Below are positions 41,441 through 50,249 of a stretch of 50,249 nt of DNA, in pieces. The position numbers and the translations under genes were made by a program. This stretch comes from Methanomassiliicoccaceae archaeon UBA328 (GTDB lineage: Archaea; Thermoplasmatota; Thermoplasmata; Methanomassiliicoccales; Methanomethylophilaceae): the NCBI GenBank assembly GCA_002506905.1, contig DAYM01000013.1:141174-191422 (forward strand), given 5' to 3'. Under the pieces are notes generated by a model. It ran no database searches. It was not told where the DNA came from and saw nothing but the letters and a program-made list of their open reading frames with translations. Positions within the stretch are counted from its first letter, which is position 1. Each line of letters begins with the position of its first letter.

Positions 41441-44400
41441 GAAAGGATTACAAGAAATTGATGGTCATCGGTTCGGGCCCCATAGTCATAGGACAGGCCG
41501 CCGAGTTCGACTTCTCGGGAACACAGGCATGCCGTTCCCTGCGCGAGGAAGGTTACAAGACCGTCCTCGTCAACTCCAATCCCGCGACCATCCAGACAGA
41601 TGCGGATACAGCAGACGCTGTCTACATCGAACCTCTCCAGGCAGATGTCGTGGAGAAGATCATAGTGAAGGAAGGGGTCGACGGAATAGTATCCGGAATG
41701 GGAGGACAGACCGCATTAAACATCTGTTCCGAACTTGCGGAGAAAGGAATACTTAAAAAACACAACGTGGAGCTTGTGGGAACACAGCCCGAGGCCATCG
41801 AGATGTCCGAGGACCGTGAGCTCTTCAAGGAGACCATGGAGAAGATCGGAGAGCCCGTTCCGTTAAGCGTCAGCGTCAACACGATCCAGGAGGCCCTCGA
41901 GGCGGTCAAGGTCATCGGAAAGTACCCTGTCCTCATCCGTCCCGCATTCACCCTCGGAGGTACCGGAGGAGGTATCGCATACAGCGAGGGAGAGCTCATG
42001 GAGATCTGCGCCAGAGGTCTGGCGTACTCCCGTATCCATCAGGTCCTCATCGAAGAGAGCGTCCTCGGATGGAAGGAATTCGAGTACGAGGTCATGAGGG
42101 ATTCCAAGGACAATTGCATCCTTATCTGTAATATGGAGAACATAGACGCAATGGGCATCCATACCGGAGAGTCCATCGTCTGTGCGCCTATCCTCACACT
42201 TTCGGACAGGGACCATCAGCGTCTCAGAACCGCATCGCTCAAGATCATCCGCGCCCTCGACATCGAGGGAGGATGCAATGTTCAGTTCGCATACAACCCC
42301 GAGAACGGGGATTACAGGGTCATCGAGGTCAATCCCCGTGTGTCCCGTTCGTCCGCTCTGGCCTCCAAGGCCACCGGATACCCGATCGCCCGTGTCTCTA
42401 CCAAGATCGCAGTCGGATACACACTCGACGAGATACCCAACAATATCACCGGAACGACATACGCGGCATTCGAGCCCACCATCGACTACGTCGTAGTGAA
42501 GATCCCCCGCTGGCCGTTCGACAAGTTCCGCACAGTGGACAGACACCTGGGAACCCAGATGAAGTCCACCGGAGAGATGATGTCCATAGGACGCACCTTC
42601 GAAGAAGCGATCCTCAAAGGATTGAGGTCTCTGGAGATCGGGGTCAAAGGACTCGATCGCATCGAGATGACCGACGAGGAACTCATAGACGAGATGAAAC
42701 ATGCCACCGACAAGCGCATCTTTGCCATCGGAGAGGCACTCAGAAAGGGCTGGAAGGTCGAAAAGATCGCAGAGCTCACAGATTGGGACGAGTTCTTTGT
42801 CAAGAAACTGAAGAACATCGTCGATATGGAGAAGAGACTCCAGACGGAGACGCTCACCGAGGACCTCCTCAAGAGCGCCAAATACATGGGATTCTCCGAT
42901 GATACCGTCGGAGATCTGATCGGAAAGGACCGCATGGAAGTGCGCAAGATCAGGAAGGATATAGGAATAATCCCCGTCTACAAGATGGTCGACACATGCG
43001 CGGCAGAATTCGAGGCCAAGACGCCTTACTTCTATTCAACGTACGGAAGGTCTTCCGAGGCAAAGGACGAGGGAGACGGAAGGAAGAAGGTCGTCATCAT
43101 AGGCGGAGGTCCGATCAGGATAGGCCAGGGTATCGAATTCGATTACTGCTGTGTCCACGGTGTCATGGCCCTTCAGGAAGAAGGTGTGGATGCCATCATC
43201 ATCAACAACAATCCGGAGACGGTCTCCACGGATTACGATATCTCGGACCGTCTTTACTTTGACCCTCTGGACCTCGGAGACGTTCTGAACGTCATCGAGG
43301 CGGAGAATGCCGACGGTGTCATCTGCCAGTACGGCGGACAGACAAGCGTCAACCTTGCTTTGGATATCGAGAAGGCCATCAAAGGCACCAAGACGAAGAT
43401 CCTGGGAACCTCGCCCGACGAGATGGATGTGGCCGAGGACAGGAGAAGGTTCTCCAAGCTCATGGACGAACTCGGCATCAAACAGCCCAGGTTCGGAACG
43501 GGATACTCGTTCGAAGAGGCGAAGAAGATCGCGGAAGAGATAGGATACCCCGTCTTGGTGAGACCTTCATACGTTCTCGGAGGGCGTGCAATGGAGATCG
43601 TCTACTCCACAGAGGAGCTGAAGACCTACGTCGACACGGCCGTCAAGGTGTCCAGGCATCACCCTATACTTATCGACAAATATCTCACCGAAGCGATCGA
43701 GATCGATATCGATGCGATCTGCGATCAGAAGGATGTCTACATCGGAGGAATAATGGAGCACGTGGAATACGCCGGATGCCACTCCGGAGATGCCACCATG
43801 GTCCTTCCGCCTTTCACTGTCAAACAGGATATCATCGACAGGATGGTCGAGATCACCACCAAGGTCGCCCTTGCTCTGAAGATCAAGGGACTGATGAACC
43901 TCCAGCTGGCCATCAAGGACAACGAGGTCTACATGATCGAGGCCAATCCGAGAGCATCCCGTACGGTCCCGTTCATCTCGAAAGCTACCGGAATACCGCT
44001 TGCGAAGGTCGGTGTCAAGATCATGCTCGGAAAGACCCTGAAGGATTTCGGACTCTCCGGATACAGGTCGATCGACCATTATGCCGTCAAAGCTTCGGTC
44101 TTCCCATTCCTGAAACTTCCGGGAGTGGACTCCATCCTCACACCCGAGATGAAATCCACCGGAGAGGTCATGGGTATTGATGCCGACTTCGACATCGCAT
44201 GCTACAAGGCGCTCACAGCGGCAGGCAACAACCTTCCCACCGAAGGCGGAGTGTATATCACCGTGAACAACACGGACAAAGAGCGTGTCCTTCCCATAGC
44301 GAAAGAGCTCAAAGAGATGGGATTCCAGATATATGCCACCAAGGGAACATCCACCTATCTGAGGGAGCACGGGGTCGAGACCATGACGGTCTTCAAGATC

Positions 44401-44649
44401 GACGACAACATGAATCCCAACGCCATCGGATTGATGAGAGCGGGAAAGATCAATCTCGTCATCAACACCCCTTCGCAGAAATCGGGAGCCGTCCGTGACG
44501 GTCACAAGATGCGCAGACTCGCCGTAGAGCTCGAGATACCCTTCCTGACCACAGTTCAGGGAGCGGATGTCGCCGTCAGGGCCATCAGAGTGGCCAGAAA
44601 GAACGATTTCTCCGTCAAGGCGATGAAAGAGTTCCACCTCCTCAGATGA
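41437..44649 (+). CDS. carB: Carbamoyl-phosphate synthase large subunit
   Basis: ATP-dependent synthesis of carbamoyl phosphate from bicarbonate and ammonia. The 1070-residue protein has two ATP-grasp halves: carboxyphosphate domain with GSGPIVIGQAAEFDFSGTQA and RPAFTLGGTGGG, and carbamoyl-phosphate domain with GGGPIRIGQGIEFDYC and RPSYVLGGRAMEI. An oligomerisation segment lies between them and a C-terminal methylglyoxal-synthase-like regulatory domain (~residues 930-1070, including YATKGTSTYLREHG) follows. The start is a GTG at 41437 overlapping carA by four bases (GTGA). Intact. Confidence 0.96.
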   Translation: MRKDYKKLMVIGSGPIVIGQAAEFDFSGTQACRSLREEGYKTVLVNSNPATIQTDADTADAVYIEPLQADVVEKIIVKEGVDGIVSGMGGQTALNICSELAEKGILKKHNVELVGTQPEAIEMSEDRELFKETMEKIGEPVPLSVSVNTIQEALEAVKVIGKYPVLIRPAFTLGGTGGGIAYSEGELMEICARGLAYSRIHQVLIEESVLGWKEFEYEVMRDSKDNCILICNMENIDAMGIHTGESIVCAPILTLSDRDHQRLRTASLKIIRALDIEGGCNVQFAYNPENGDYRVIEVNPRVSRSSALASKATGYPIARVSTKIAVGYTLDEIPNNITGTTYAAFEPTIDYVVVKIPRWPFDKFRTVDRHLGTQMKSTGEMMSIGRTFEEAILKGLRSLEIGVKGLDRIEMTDEELIDEMKHATDKRIFAIGEALRKGWKVEKIAELTDWDEFFVKKLKNIVDMEKRLQTETLTEDLLKSAKYMGFSDDTVGDLIGKDRMEVRKIRKDIGIIPVYKMVDTCAAEFEAKTPYFYSTYGRSSEAKDEGDGRKKVVIIGGGPIRIGQGIEFDYCCVHGVMALQEEGVDAIIINNNPETVSTDYDISDRLYFDPLDLGDVLNVIEAENADGVICQYGGQTSVNLALDIEKAIKGTKTKILGTSPDEMDVAEDRRRFSKLMDELGIKQPRFGTGYSFEEAKKIAEEIGYPVLVRPSYVLGGRAMEIVYSTEELKTYVDTAVKVSRHHPILIDKYLTEAIEIDIDAICDQKDVYIGGIMEHVEYAGCHSGDATMVLPPFTVKQDIIDRMVEITTKVALALKIKGLMNLQLAIKDNEVYMIEANPRASRTVPFISKATGIPLAKVGVKIMLGKTLKDFGLSGYRSIDHYAVKASVFPFLKLPGVDSILTPEMKSTGEVMGIDADFDIACYKALTAAGNNLPTEGGVYITVNNTDKERVLPIAKELKEMGFQIYATKGTSTYLREHGVETMTVFKIDDNMNPNAIGLMRAGKINLVINTPSQKSGAVRDGHKMRRLAVELEIPFLTTVQGADVAVRAIRVARKNDFSVKAMKEFHLLR

Positions 44650-44669
44650 GGCCTTAAAACACGTTCTCC

Positions 44670-44715
44670 GACGGTGTCCGGGACCTCCGGCACCGTCCTT
44701 TCTATTATTTTGCGG
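44670..44715 (+). terminator. Terminator of carAB
   Basis: GACGGTG (44670-44676) and CACCGTC (44691-44697), with an inner TCCGG/CCGG pairing, form a stem followed by a T-rich tract, 20 bases after the carB stop. Confidence 0.7.
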
Positions 44716-44758
44716 ATATTATCGATAGGACATTGCCCTGTCGATATGATGTGAGCTC

Positions 44759-44790
44759 AAAAAAGAAAAATGATGAGGGGTTGCCCCCTC
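44759..44790 (-). terminator. Terminator of the MMPL transporter gene
   Basis: On the minus strand GAGGGGG/CCCCTC (44790-44775) is followed by a near-continuous T tract (44770-44759), placed just after the stop at 44798. It is a textbook-shaped terminator convergent with that of carAB. Confidence 0.8.
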
Positions 44791-44797
44791 AATGGTT

Positions 44798-47416
44798 TTA
44801 CTGCTTTTCCTCGGAAGACTCGGTCTCGGTCGTCTTGGATTGCATGAACTTGGGTCCTTTCCAGCACCAATCTCCCATCAGATGCATGACAGCAGGTACG
44901 ATGTAAGTACGGATGATCAACGCATCCACGATGATTGCGAAACACAGTGCGAAACCGAATTCCTGCAGCAAGGGCATGGAGGACATCATAAGGGTACCGA
45001 AAGCACCTCCCATGATCAGTCCGCAGATGGTGATCACCGATCCGGAATTGACCACGGCCTCCTTGATGGCCTCATCGTTGGTCATGCCGTTGTGCATGTA
45101 GTTCTCCTTGATACGCGTGGTAAGAAGGATATCGTAGTCCATTCCCAGTCCGAGACATATGACGATCAGGACGATGGGTATCAGCCAGATGACTCCGTAA
45201 CCCAAGACGTTCGAGAACAGCAGATGCGTTATCGCGATCGTCCATACGACGCTCATGAGGATCGTAAGTATCGAACGCAGAGGCGTAAGATACGACCTCA
45301 TGACCACGAACAGCAGACAGAAGATCAGCAGCACAGCAAGTGCGATGACCTTGATGAACTCGCTGTAGACGGTCTCGGATATCTCGAACATGACGGCTGC
45401 GCTGCCTGTAAGCCAGACGTTTGCGATCATATCAGGATTTTCCTCGATGAACTGCGATACGAGGTTCTTCACCGTATCGAGTGTGTCCATAGAATTATCG
45501 GACATCGCCTGTTCCTTTGTGACGATGGTCAGGCATGCAAAATCTATGTTTCTCATAGTGGTCGTTATACCTTCCGTGGTACTGGTGGATGTGATCTCGC
45601 CGCCGATGGTGCCTGTCAGGTAGTTGGTGGCGTAATCCATCATCTCCACGAAGTATGCGTTATCGTATGCGACGCTGAATCCCGGGACCAGTATTTGGAT
45701 CCGAGCCTCATTGGCTATGAACTCTGTCAGAGCGATCTCTGCATAGGACATAGCGGTTGCGGACATCCATCCGTTGGCGTATATCGTTCCCAGAATATTC
45801 TGAAGATAGACGATATCGCTGAGCGTTCCCTTTTCACCGATGATCTGGATGGCCTTATACTCGAGTTCCTGCCAGCTGTACATCGTGGTAACGTCTCCGA
45901 CGTTGCTGTCGCTTGCATAGATGTCGGAAGTCAAAGAGGCAAATGCGTCTATGTAGCCGACCTTATCGCCGGAACTCATGGCCGCACTGTTCCATTGGAC
46001 ATGTCCTATGCCGAGTTCAGAACCTTCGATATTGATTATCGTGACCTTACCTATGGTGTCTTCGAGTTCCATGACCTCGTAATCGGGCATGATCATTCCG
46101 CCGTTGGCGTAGTCCTCGATGGTGTTCAGACCGTTTCCGGAATCTCCGGTGAGCATGGTGCCGATCATATCGTAGGATGAAGGGGCGGTCGCCATCACAT
46201 ATGCGCTGGGCACGGTGATGAGCACTGCCGCGATCACGATCGCCTTTGCATGTTTGAGTGAGAACTTCACGGACTTGTGGAAGTACTTGTCTCCGAAGTG
46301 GGCGCACTTTCCGTACCAGCCGTTCATGGACTTGCTTCCTTCCTGGAAGGATTCGATCTTGGACGGCCAGAAGATCTTCTCACCGATGAGGTTGAGGATC
46401 GAGGTGATCAGGGTAAGTGCCGCGAGAAGCGCAATTGCGATACCAACTGCGAGCATTATACCCATTCCGCTGATCATCGAGAATGAACAGATGGACATCG
46501 CTCCGAATCCGATCATGACCGAGATACCGGAAGTTGTGATGGATTCTCCGGCCCATATGATGGATTCGCGCATCGCATGGTCGTGATCGTGACCTTTCCT
46601 GCGTTCTTCTCTGTATCTTGATATTATGAATATACAATAGTCGCAGCCGGCACCCAGCATGGAAACGATGATGAACATCTCCGTGATGAAGAAGATCTCC
46701 ATTGCGCTGCCGATGAAGTACAGGGCGCAGAATGTGATACCGATGGCGACACCGATGGTTATCGGGGGCATCGTGGATGCGAAGATCGACCTGAAGAACA
46801 GACCGACCAGGATAAGGATCAGGAGGATCGAGAAGATATCGATGTGTGAGATATCTTCCATTGCGCCGGCCTCCATATCATACGTGATAGCAGGCGAACC
46901 GGTGACGTATACGGTGAATGCCTCTCCGTAGGTGTTCTCTTCCGAGATCCAATTCCTGAGGTTGTTCGTGTCGTCGCTTACATTGGAGAATGTATTGTTC
47001 ACGTATGTTATCATAACGAGGATCATTCCGCCGTCGCTGTCATCCTGTTCGAAATTACTGACAGTTGTTATCGCGGCGATCTTGGGATTGCCATCGTCGT
47101 CGACATAGGTCGACAGACCGTTATTCAGGTTCGTGATGAGCTGTTCCGCGGCTGTTTCAGCATCGCTGTCCTCATAGGTGATCACAAGCAGCGTAGAGGA
47201 TGACACATCGGTATCCGATGTGTAGAAATTCTCTGAAATGATAGCCATTCCTTTGACTGATTCGGAATCGGATCCCGCCATGTCGTCGGTGTTGTAGCTG
47301 AGTACGTCGGCCGCTTTTGCGGCGAACGGTACTGCACATATGAGCAACACTATCCAAACGGCAATTATCAGCTTGGAATGCTTCATTATTCCATTAGCTA
47401 GCCTTTCGAATATCAT
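44798..47416 (-). CDS. MMPL/RND-superfamily transporter
   Basis: This 872-residue membrane protein has an N-terminal segment (IIAVWIVLLICAVPFA), a large extracellular domain, five-to-six segments, a second extracellular domain and a second membrane block, giving ~12 segments. Both halves have the aspartate-containing helix of proton-driven RND pumps: MLGAGCDYCIFIISRYREE and LGLGMDYDILLTTRIKENY. Archaeal MMPL proteins export lipids or other hydrophobic compounds, substrate here unknown. ATAAATATC about 30 bases before the ATG suggests an own promoter. The repetitive GxW protein gene ends 40 bases upstream on the same strand. Confidence 0.9.
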   Translation of the reverse strand: MIFERLANGIMKHSKLIIAVWIVLLICAVPFAAKAADVLSYNTDDMAGSDSESVKGMAIISENFYTSDTDVSSSTLLVITYEDSDAETAAEQLITNLNNGLSTYVDDDGNPKIAAITTVSNFEQDDSDGGMILVMITYVNNTFSNVSDDTNNLRNWISEENTYGEAFTVYVTGSPAITYDMEAGAMEDISHIDIFSILLILILVGLFFRSIFASTMPPITIGVAIGITFCALYFIGSAMEIFFITEMFIIVSMLGAGCDYCIFIISRYREERRKGHDHDHAMRESIIWAGESITTSGISVMIGFGAMSICSFSMISGMGIMLAVGIAIALLAALTLITSILNLIGEKIFWPSKIESFQEGSKSMNGWYGKCAHFGDKYFHKSVKFSLKHAKAIVIAAVLITVPSAYVMATAPSSYDMIGTMLTGDSGNGLNTIEDYANGGMIMPDYEVMELEDTIGKVTIINIEGSELGIGHVQWNSAAMSSGDKVGYIDAFASLTSDIYASDSNVGDVTTMYSWQELEYKAIQIIGEKGTLSDIVYLQNILGTIYANGWMSATAMSYAEIALTEFIANEARIQILVPGFSVAYDNAYFVEMMDYATNYLTGTIGGEITSTSTTEGITTTMRNIDFACLTIVTKEQAMSDNSMDTLDTVKNLVSQFIEENPDMIANVWLTGSAAVMFEISETVYSEFIKVIALAVLLIFCLLFVVMRSYLTPLRSILTILMSVVWTIAITHLLFSNVLGYGVIWLIPIVLIVICLGLGMDYDILLTTRIKENYMHNGMTNDEAIKEAVVNSGSVITICGLIMGGAFGTLMMSSMPLLQEFGFALCFAIIVDALIIRTYIVPAVMHLMGDWCWKGPKFMQSKTTETESSEEKQ

Positions 47417-47456
47417 CGGCTTTGATTATCCTGTATCGATATTTATTGATGCCGAC

Positions 47457-50249
47457 TTATTCGGACAGTTCCAGCAATGTGCCGACAGTGATGGTCGAAC
47501 CGTAGCTGTCCTCATAGGTCTCGAAGATGATGATGTGTGTATCGTCAACGGCCCATCCGAAACTGTATGATACGTTGTCTTCGCCCCATGTCAGACACAT
47601 GGTTATGTGTGTCCTGTCTGTTATTTCGGTAAGAGCCAGAGATATTGTTCCTACGGTATAGTTCTCCGACCATGTACCGAGGCAGAATCCTTTGTTCTGG
47701 TTATCTATCGTCAGCGAATAGTTGTTGGTGAGCTGAGTGAACGTCCCGTCTTCGGAAATGTAATATCTGTTAACGGAATTCCACGTTCCCATAAGCGATA
47801 CCTTGTTGGAGGGCACATTTCCCTCATCTCCGGAACGTGAATAGATACGCTCGGCAACGGCAGGTTTCCCGTTCTCGTAATAGACGAATACGGTCTTGAA
47901 TCTCACTGTGCTGTCATCGATGTTCACGGTCCATATCTCGCCGTATTCATCTATCATGACGCCCAGGATGTCAGTGCCGTCTACCATGAACACACTTCCT
48001 TTCATCGCGGCATTCTCTTTCACGAAATCGGATGGTCTCAGAATCGAGAATGTGCCTTCAAAAGATGATTTGTATGTTTCCGAAGACATATTTCTGTGCT
48101 CCGCCTTCGGTCACTTTGGTTATCATCGTTGCATCAAAGGAATCTTCCGAGATGTTTCCCACCATCTGGAAGTTGTTTCCGTAGAACGCACTGCACATGA
48201 CCTCCAGCGTAAGTCTGTATGTTCCGTAGTAATTGACAATATATCCGTCGAACTGATCGTAGTAGTAGACGCCGTTATAGTATCCGGATACGTACCCATA
48301 GGCCCTGTCTCCGACCTGTCCTGATAAGATAAGAGATATTGTGACATTACTCGTTCCGTATTTGCCGGCAAATCCTTTTATCGTACTGATCGAGGTTCCG
48401 ACGTACGTATTTCCGGAGATGTCTATTGTCGATATCTCCGCATTGCCGGTGTTCTCACGGGAGTATGTGCGTTTGACGGTGAGGTTCTGACCGTAATAAT
48501 CAGATTCCAGTGAGTCGGAGAATGAGTAGATCACAAGTTCGTCATCCTGTACCGTGACGGACCACATGTATCCGTATTTGTCGATATACCAACCTACGCT
48601 GAGGTCCAGGCCCACTGTAGAGATCTGTCCCATGATCATTACGGATTCCAAGACCTCATATTGGTTCTGTTCCATGTATCCCAGGAAGAGGCCGTTCTCC
48701 GATACATCGATATTCGTAATTCCGGGTATCAGATCGTATACGACGCCGTTGAAGGTCATTGCCGTTGCTTCGGTACAGTTCCACGTTCCCGACAGATCGA
48801 TGCCGAATTCAGGTAGCGGCGGAATGTAATTGGGATCCTTGGAAAATACTATCGATCTCACGGTAATATTGCTGATATCTCTTCCGTCGGCAGTGTTTTC
48901 GTCATATTCTATTACGGTGCACGACAGATATTTTCCGTCCTGCCAGATCCTTACGGCGCTGTGATGTCCGTTCACGATATTCTCGCCGAACATGATGCCG
49001 TCTGCAATGCTGCCGCCCATGAACCCGTTGAAATAGCCCCAGTAGAGAGATCCTTTTGTCGAGAATATGTCCAGGTCCAATCCCATGGTGCTCAATCCGC
49101 TGTTCCTGGTAGCATACGTGCTGTTCCCGTCCTCATCCATGCTGAGCATGGTCGCGGCGTACCAGTGCCCTGTGACGTCGATGTTGCTCTCTTCACTCTG
49201 AACGTACTCGAAGTAATACAGGACCGTGATATTGTCGAGAACGATTCACGAATAGATTATCATGGTATCCGACTGTGTGATATATCCTGTGGCCACAATA
49301 TTGGACGGCCCTCCGGAGATGTAGAATACGGCCTGATTCCCTTTCGGATAACCGTGTCCGGTCATAGTGATGGCGATGTCGTATACATCCGTACCATACT
49401 GCATAACGCTCAGAGCGTATGTTCCGTTCTGTTCTGTGATGTATATATTGTATGTGGGTATCTCGCTGGATACGGTCCCGTTGCTGTTGATGGTCCGTGA
49501 ATCGCTCTGTACCCATGAGGTATTCGAAATATTGACGGGTTCGGGGATATCGGCAGGATCTCCGCCTTCGGGGGTCAGCATGAGGTCTATCGCCTCATCG
49601 GAGGACTCGGAATATCCGGCAAGGATCATATTTCCGTTGTCCAGGGTCATTTTCACCTCGGTCTGATAACCTATGAAAGATATCACTGCGGTGCAGGATG
49701 AAACGCCGCCTGCACCTGTTCCTTGGAACGTGGTCGTCACTCCGTCGCTCATTGTCGCATGGCCGTATATCAGTCCGCACTCGGACCTTTCTATCGTCAG
49801 TGTGGTGGCGTGAGCGACGTCATCATTTCCGGATATGATCTCCGTGAGGTCCCATGTGCCGGTTATGTCCGATATTATTTCCGAAGGGGTGTAATCCCTT
49901 TCGGAGGATCTTACCAGATAGGCTATGACGGCTGAACCTTCCTTGACCGATCCCGATGAGGTGGCAAGGTTCATCGTATTCTCATCGATCAATCCGCCGG
50001 AGAGATGGATCCCAAGATATTCTACCTCCATCTCGATGATCCTGTCACTGTAAGCTCCGCATAAGGAGCATCCGCGGTAAAGTCCGCTGAATGTCCCATT
50101 GTTGTAATATGTGATATCAATGTCCAGAATTCCTATTTCCGGATATGATTCGGGGGTCAATTCTACTATGTCGCCGTTCTCATCAACGTATGCGGCATAT
50201 GAGACATACCAGTGGCCGAAAAGATCTACGGTCCCGTCATCATCTTCTC
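47457..50249 (-). pseudogene. Giant repetitive surface protein gene, interrupted, runs off right edge
   Basis: Three adjacent minus-strand frames form one gene: 50249-49246, 49245-48058 and 48089-47457. The first two share a frame and are split only by a TGA at 49246-49248; sequence after it still codes (IVLDNITVLYYFEYV). The second and third are joined by dropping one base from the AAAA run at 48060-48063 (TTTT on the coding strand), which restores NIQIIFEGTFSIL. The joined product, over 920 residues here, consists of tandem ~112-125-residue modules starting with GTW, GHWY or similar (about 50217, 49860, 49524, 49170, 48789, 48414, 47789). Strand-rich bodies carry internal IDxYGxxWxV. No anchor is at the C-terminus, and the N-terminus is outside the window. 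Family not recognised; the GxW starts recall calycin-like barrels. Confidence 0.6.

Noticed and set aside
43567..44637. 356-codon minus-strand ORF inside carB
   Set aside because: carB is intact and highly conserved through this region; the antisense ORF is a codon-bias shadow.
1..50249. CRISPR arrays, insertion sequences, tRNA and rRNA genes
   Set aside because: No regularly spaced repeat-spacer pattern, transposase, terminal inverted repeats or tRNA T-arm-like sequence was found by eye; a tRNAscan and IS search would be needed to be certain.

Overview
The window looks like a chromosomal segment of a methanogenic archaeon, most likely a host-associated member of the Methanomassiliicoccales (Thermoplasmatota). 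The main evidence is a complete coenzyme F430 (methyl-coenzyme M reductase cofactor) cluster cfbC-A-E-D-B. Supporting evidence is an archaeal Pelota, AksA-like homocitrate synthase, archaeal-type promoters (TATA boxes close to start codons), mixed leaderless and Shine-Dalgarno starts, and large membrane-anchored adhesin-like proteins with InlB-type repeats of the kind seen in gut relatives. The species is not determined.

Layout. 1-6.3 kb is an accessory region: two adhesin-like surface proteins (the first cut by the left edge) flank a frameshifted gene of unknown function, a short winged-helix protein behind an array of 10-bp repeats, and a frameshifted YegP-like DUF1508 protein. 6.65-15.4 kb is one tightly packed minus-strand operon, read cbiF-cbiH-cbiL-sirC-hemA-hemB-hemL-hemC-cobA-hemD. 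15.67-20.9 kb is the minus-strand F430 operon cfbC-cfbA-cfbE-cfbD-cfbB. Together these encode every step from glutamyl-tRNA to F430 plus three corrin-ring methyltransferases. A SAM methyltransferase (21.0-21.7 kb) is divergent from larE-larB-larC (21.7-24.4 kb), which make the nickel-pincer nucleotide cofactor. Next come a DUF5131 protein, an MTA/MTI phosphorylase, and the plus-strand group hypF, an ApgM-like alkaline-phosphatase-superfamily protein and a CobT-like protein (TIGR00303). So 20 kb serve nickel or cobalt cofactors: F430, cobamide, the Ni-pincer and [NiFe]-hydrogenase.

31-44.7 kb is mostly housekeeping: a geranylgeranyl-reductase-family flavoprotein, DUF6951 and DUF3793 proteins, an ABC-F ATPase, a zinc-ribbon/SHOCT protein, a CPA2 antiporter, an AksA/NifV-like synthase, Pelota, and carA-carB. 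44.8-50.2 kb holds an MMPL/RND transporter and, just upstream of it on the same strand, a very large repetitive GxW-module protein. This gene is interrupted by one frameshift and one in-frame TGA and runs off the right edge.

Most notable: a fused two-domain CfbA; a shared TTAGTAAC element just before the TATA-like boxes of cfbC and hypF; paired DtxR-like palindromes between DUF3793 and the ABC-F gene; a phosphatase-family gene directly before the CobT-like gene; and disabling mutations found only in accessory genes. No tRNA, rRNA, CRISPR array or insertion sequence was recognised.
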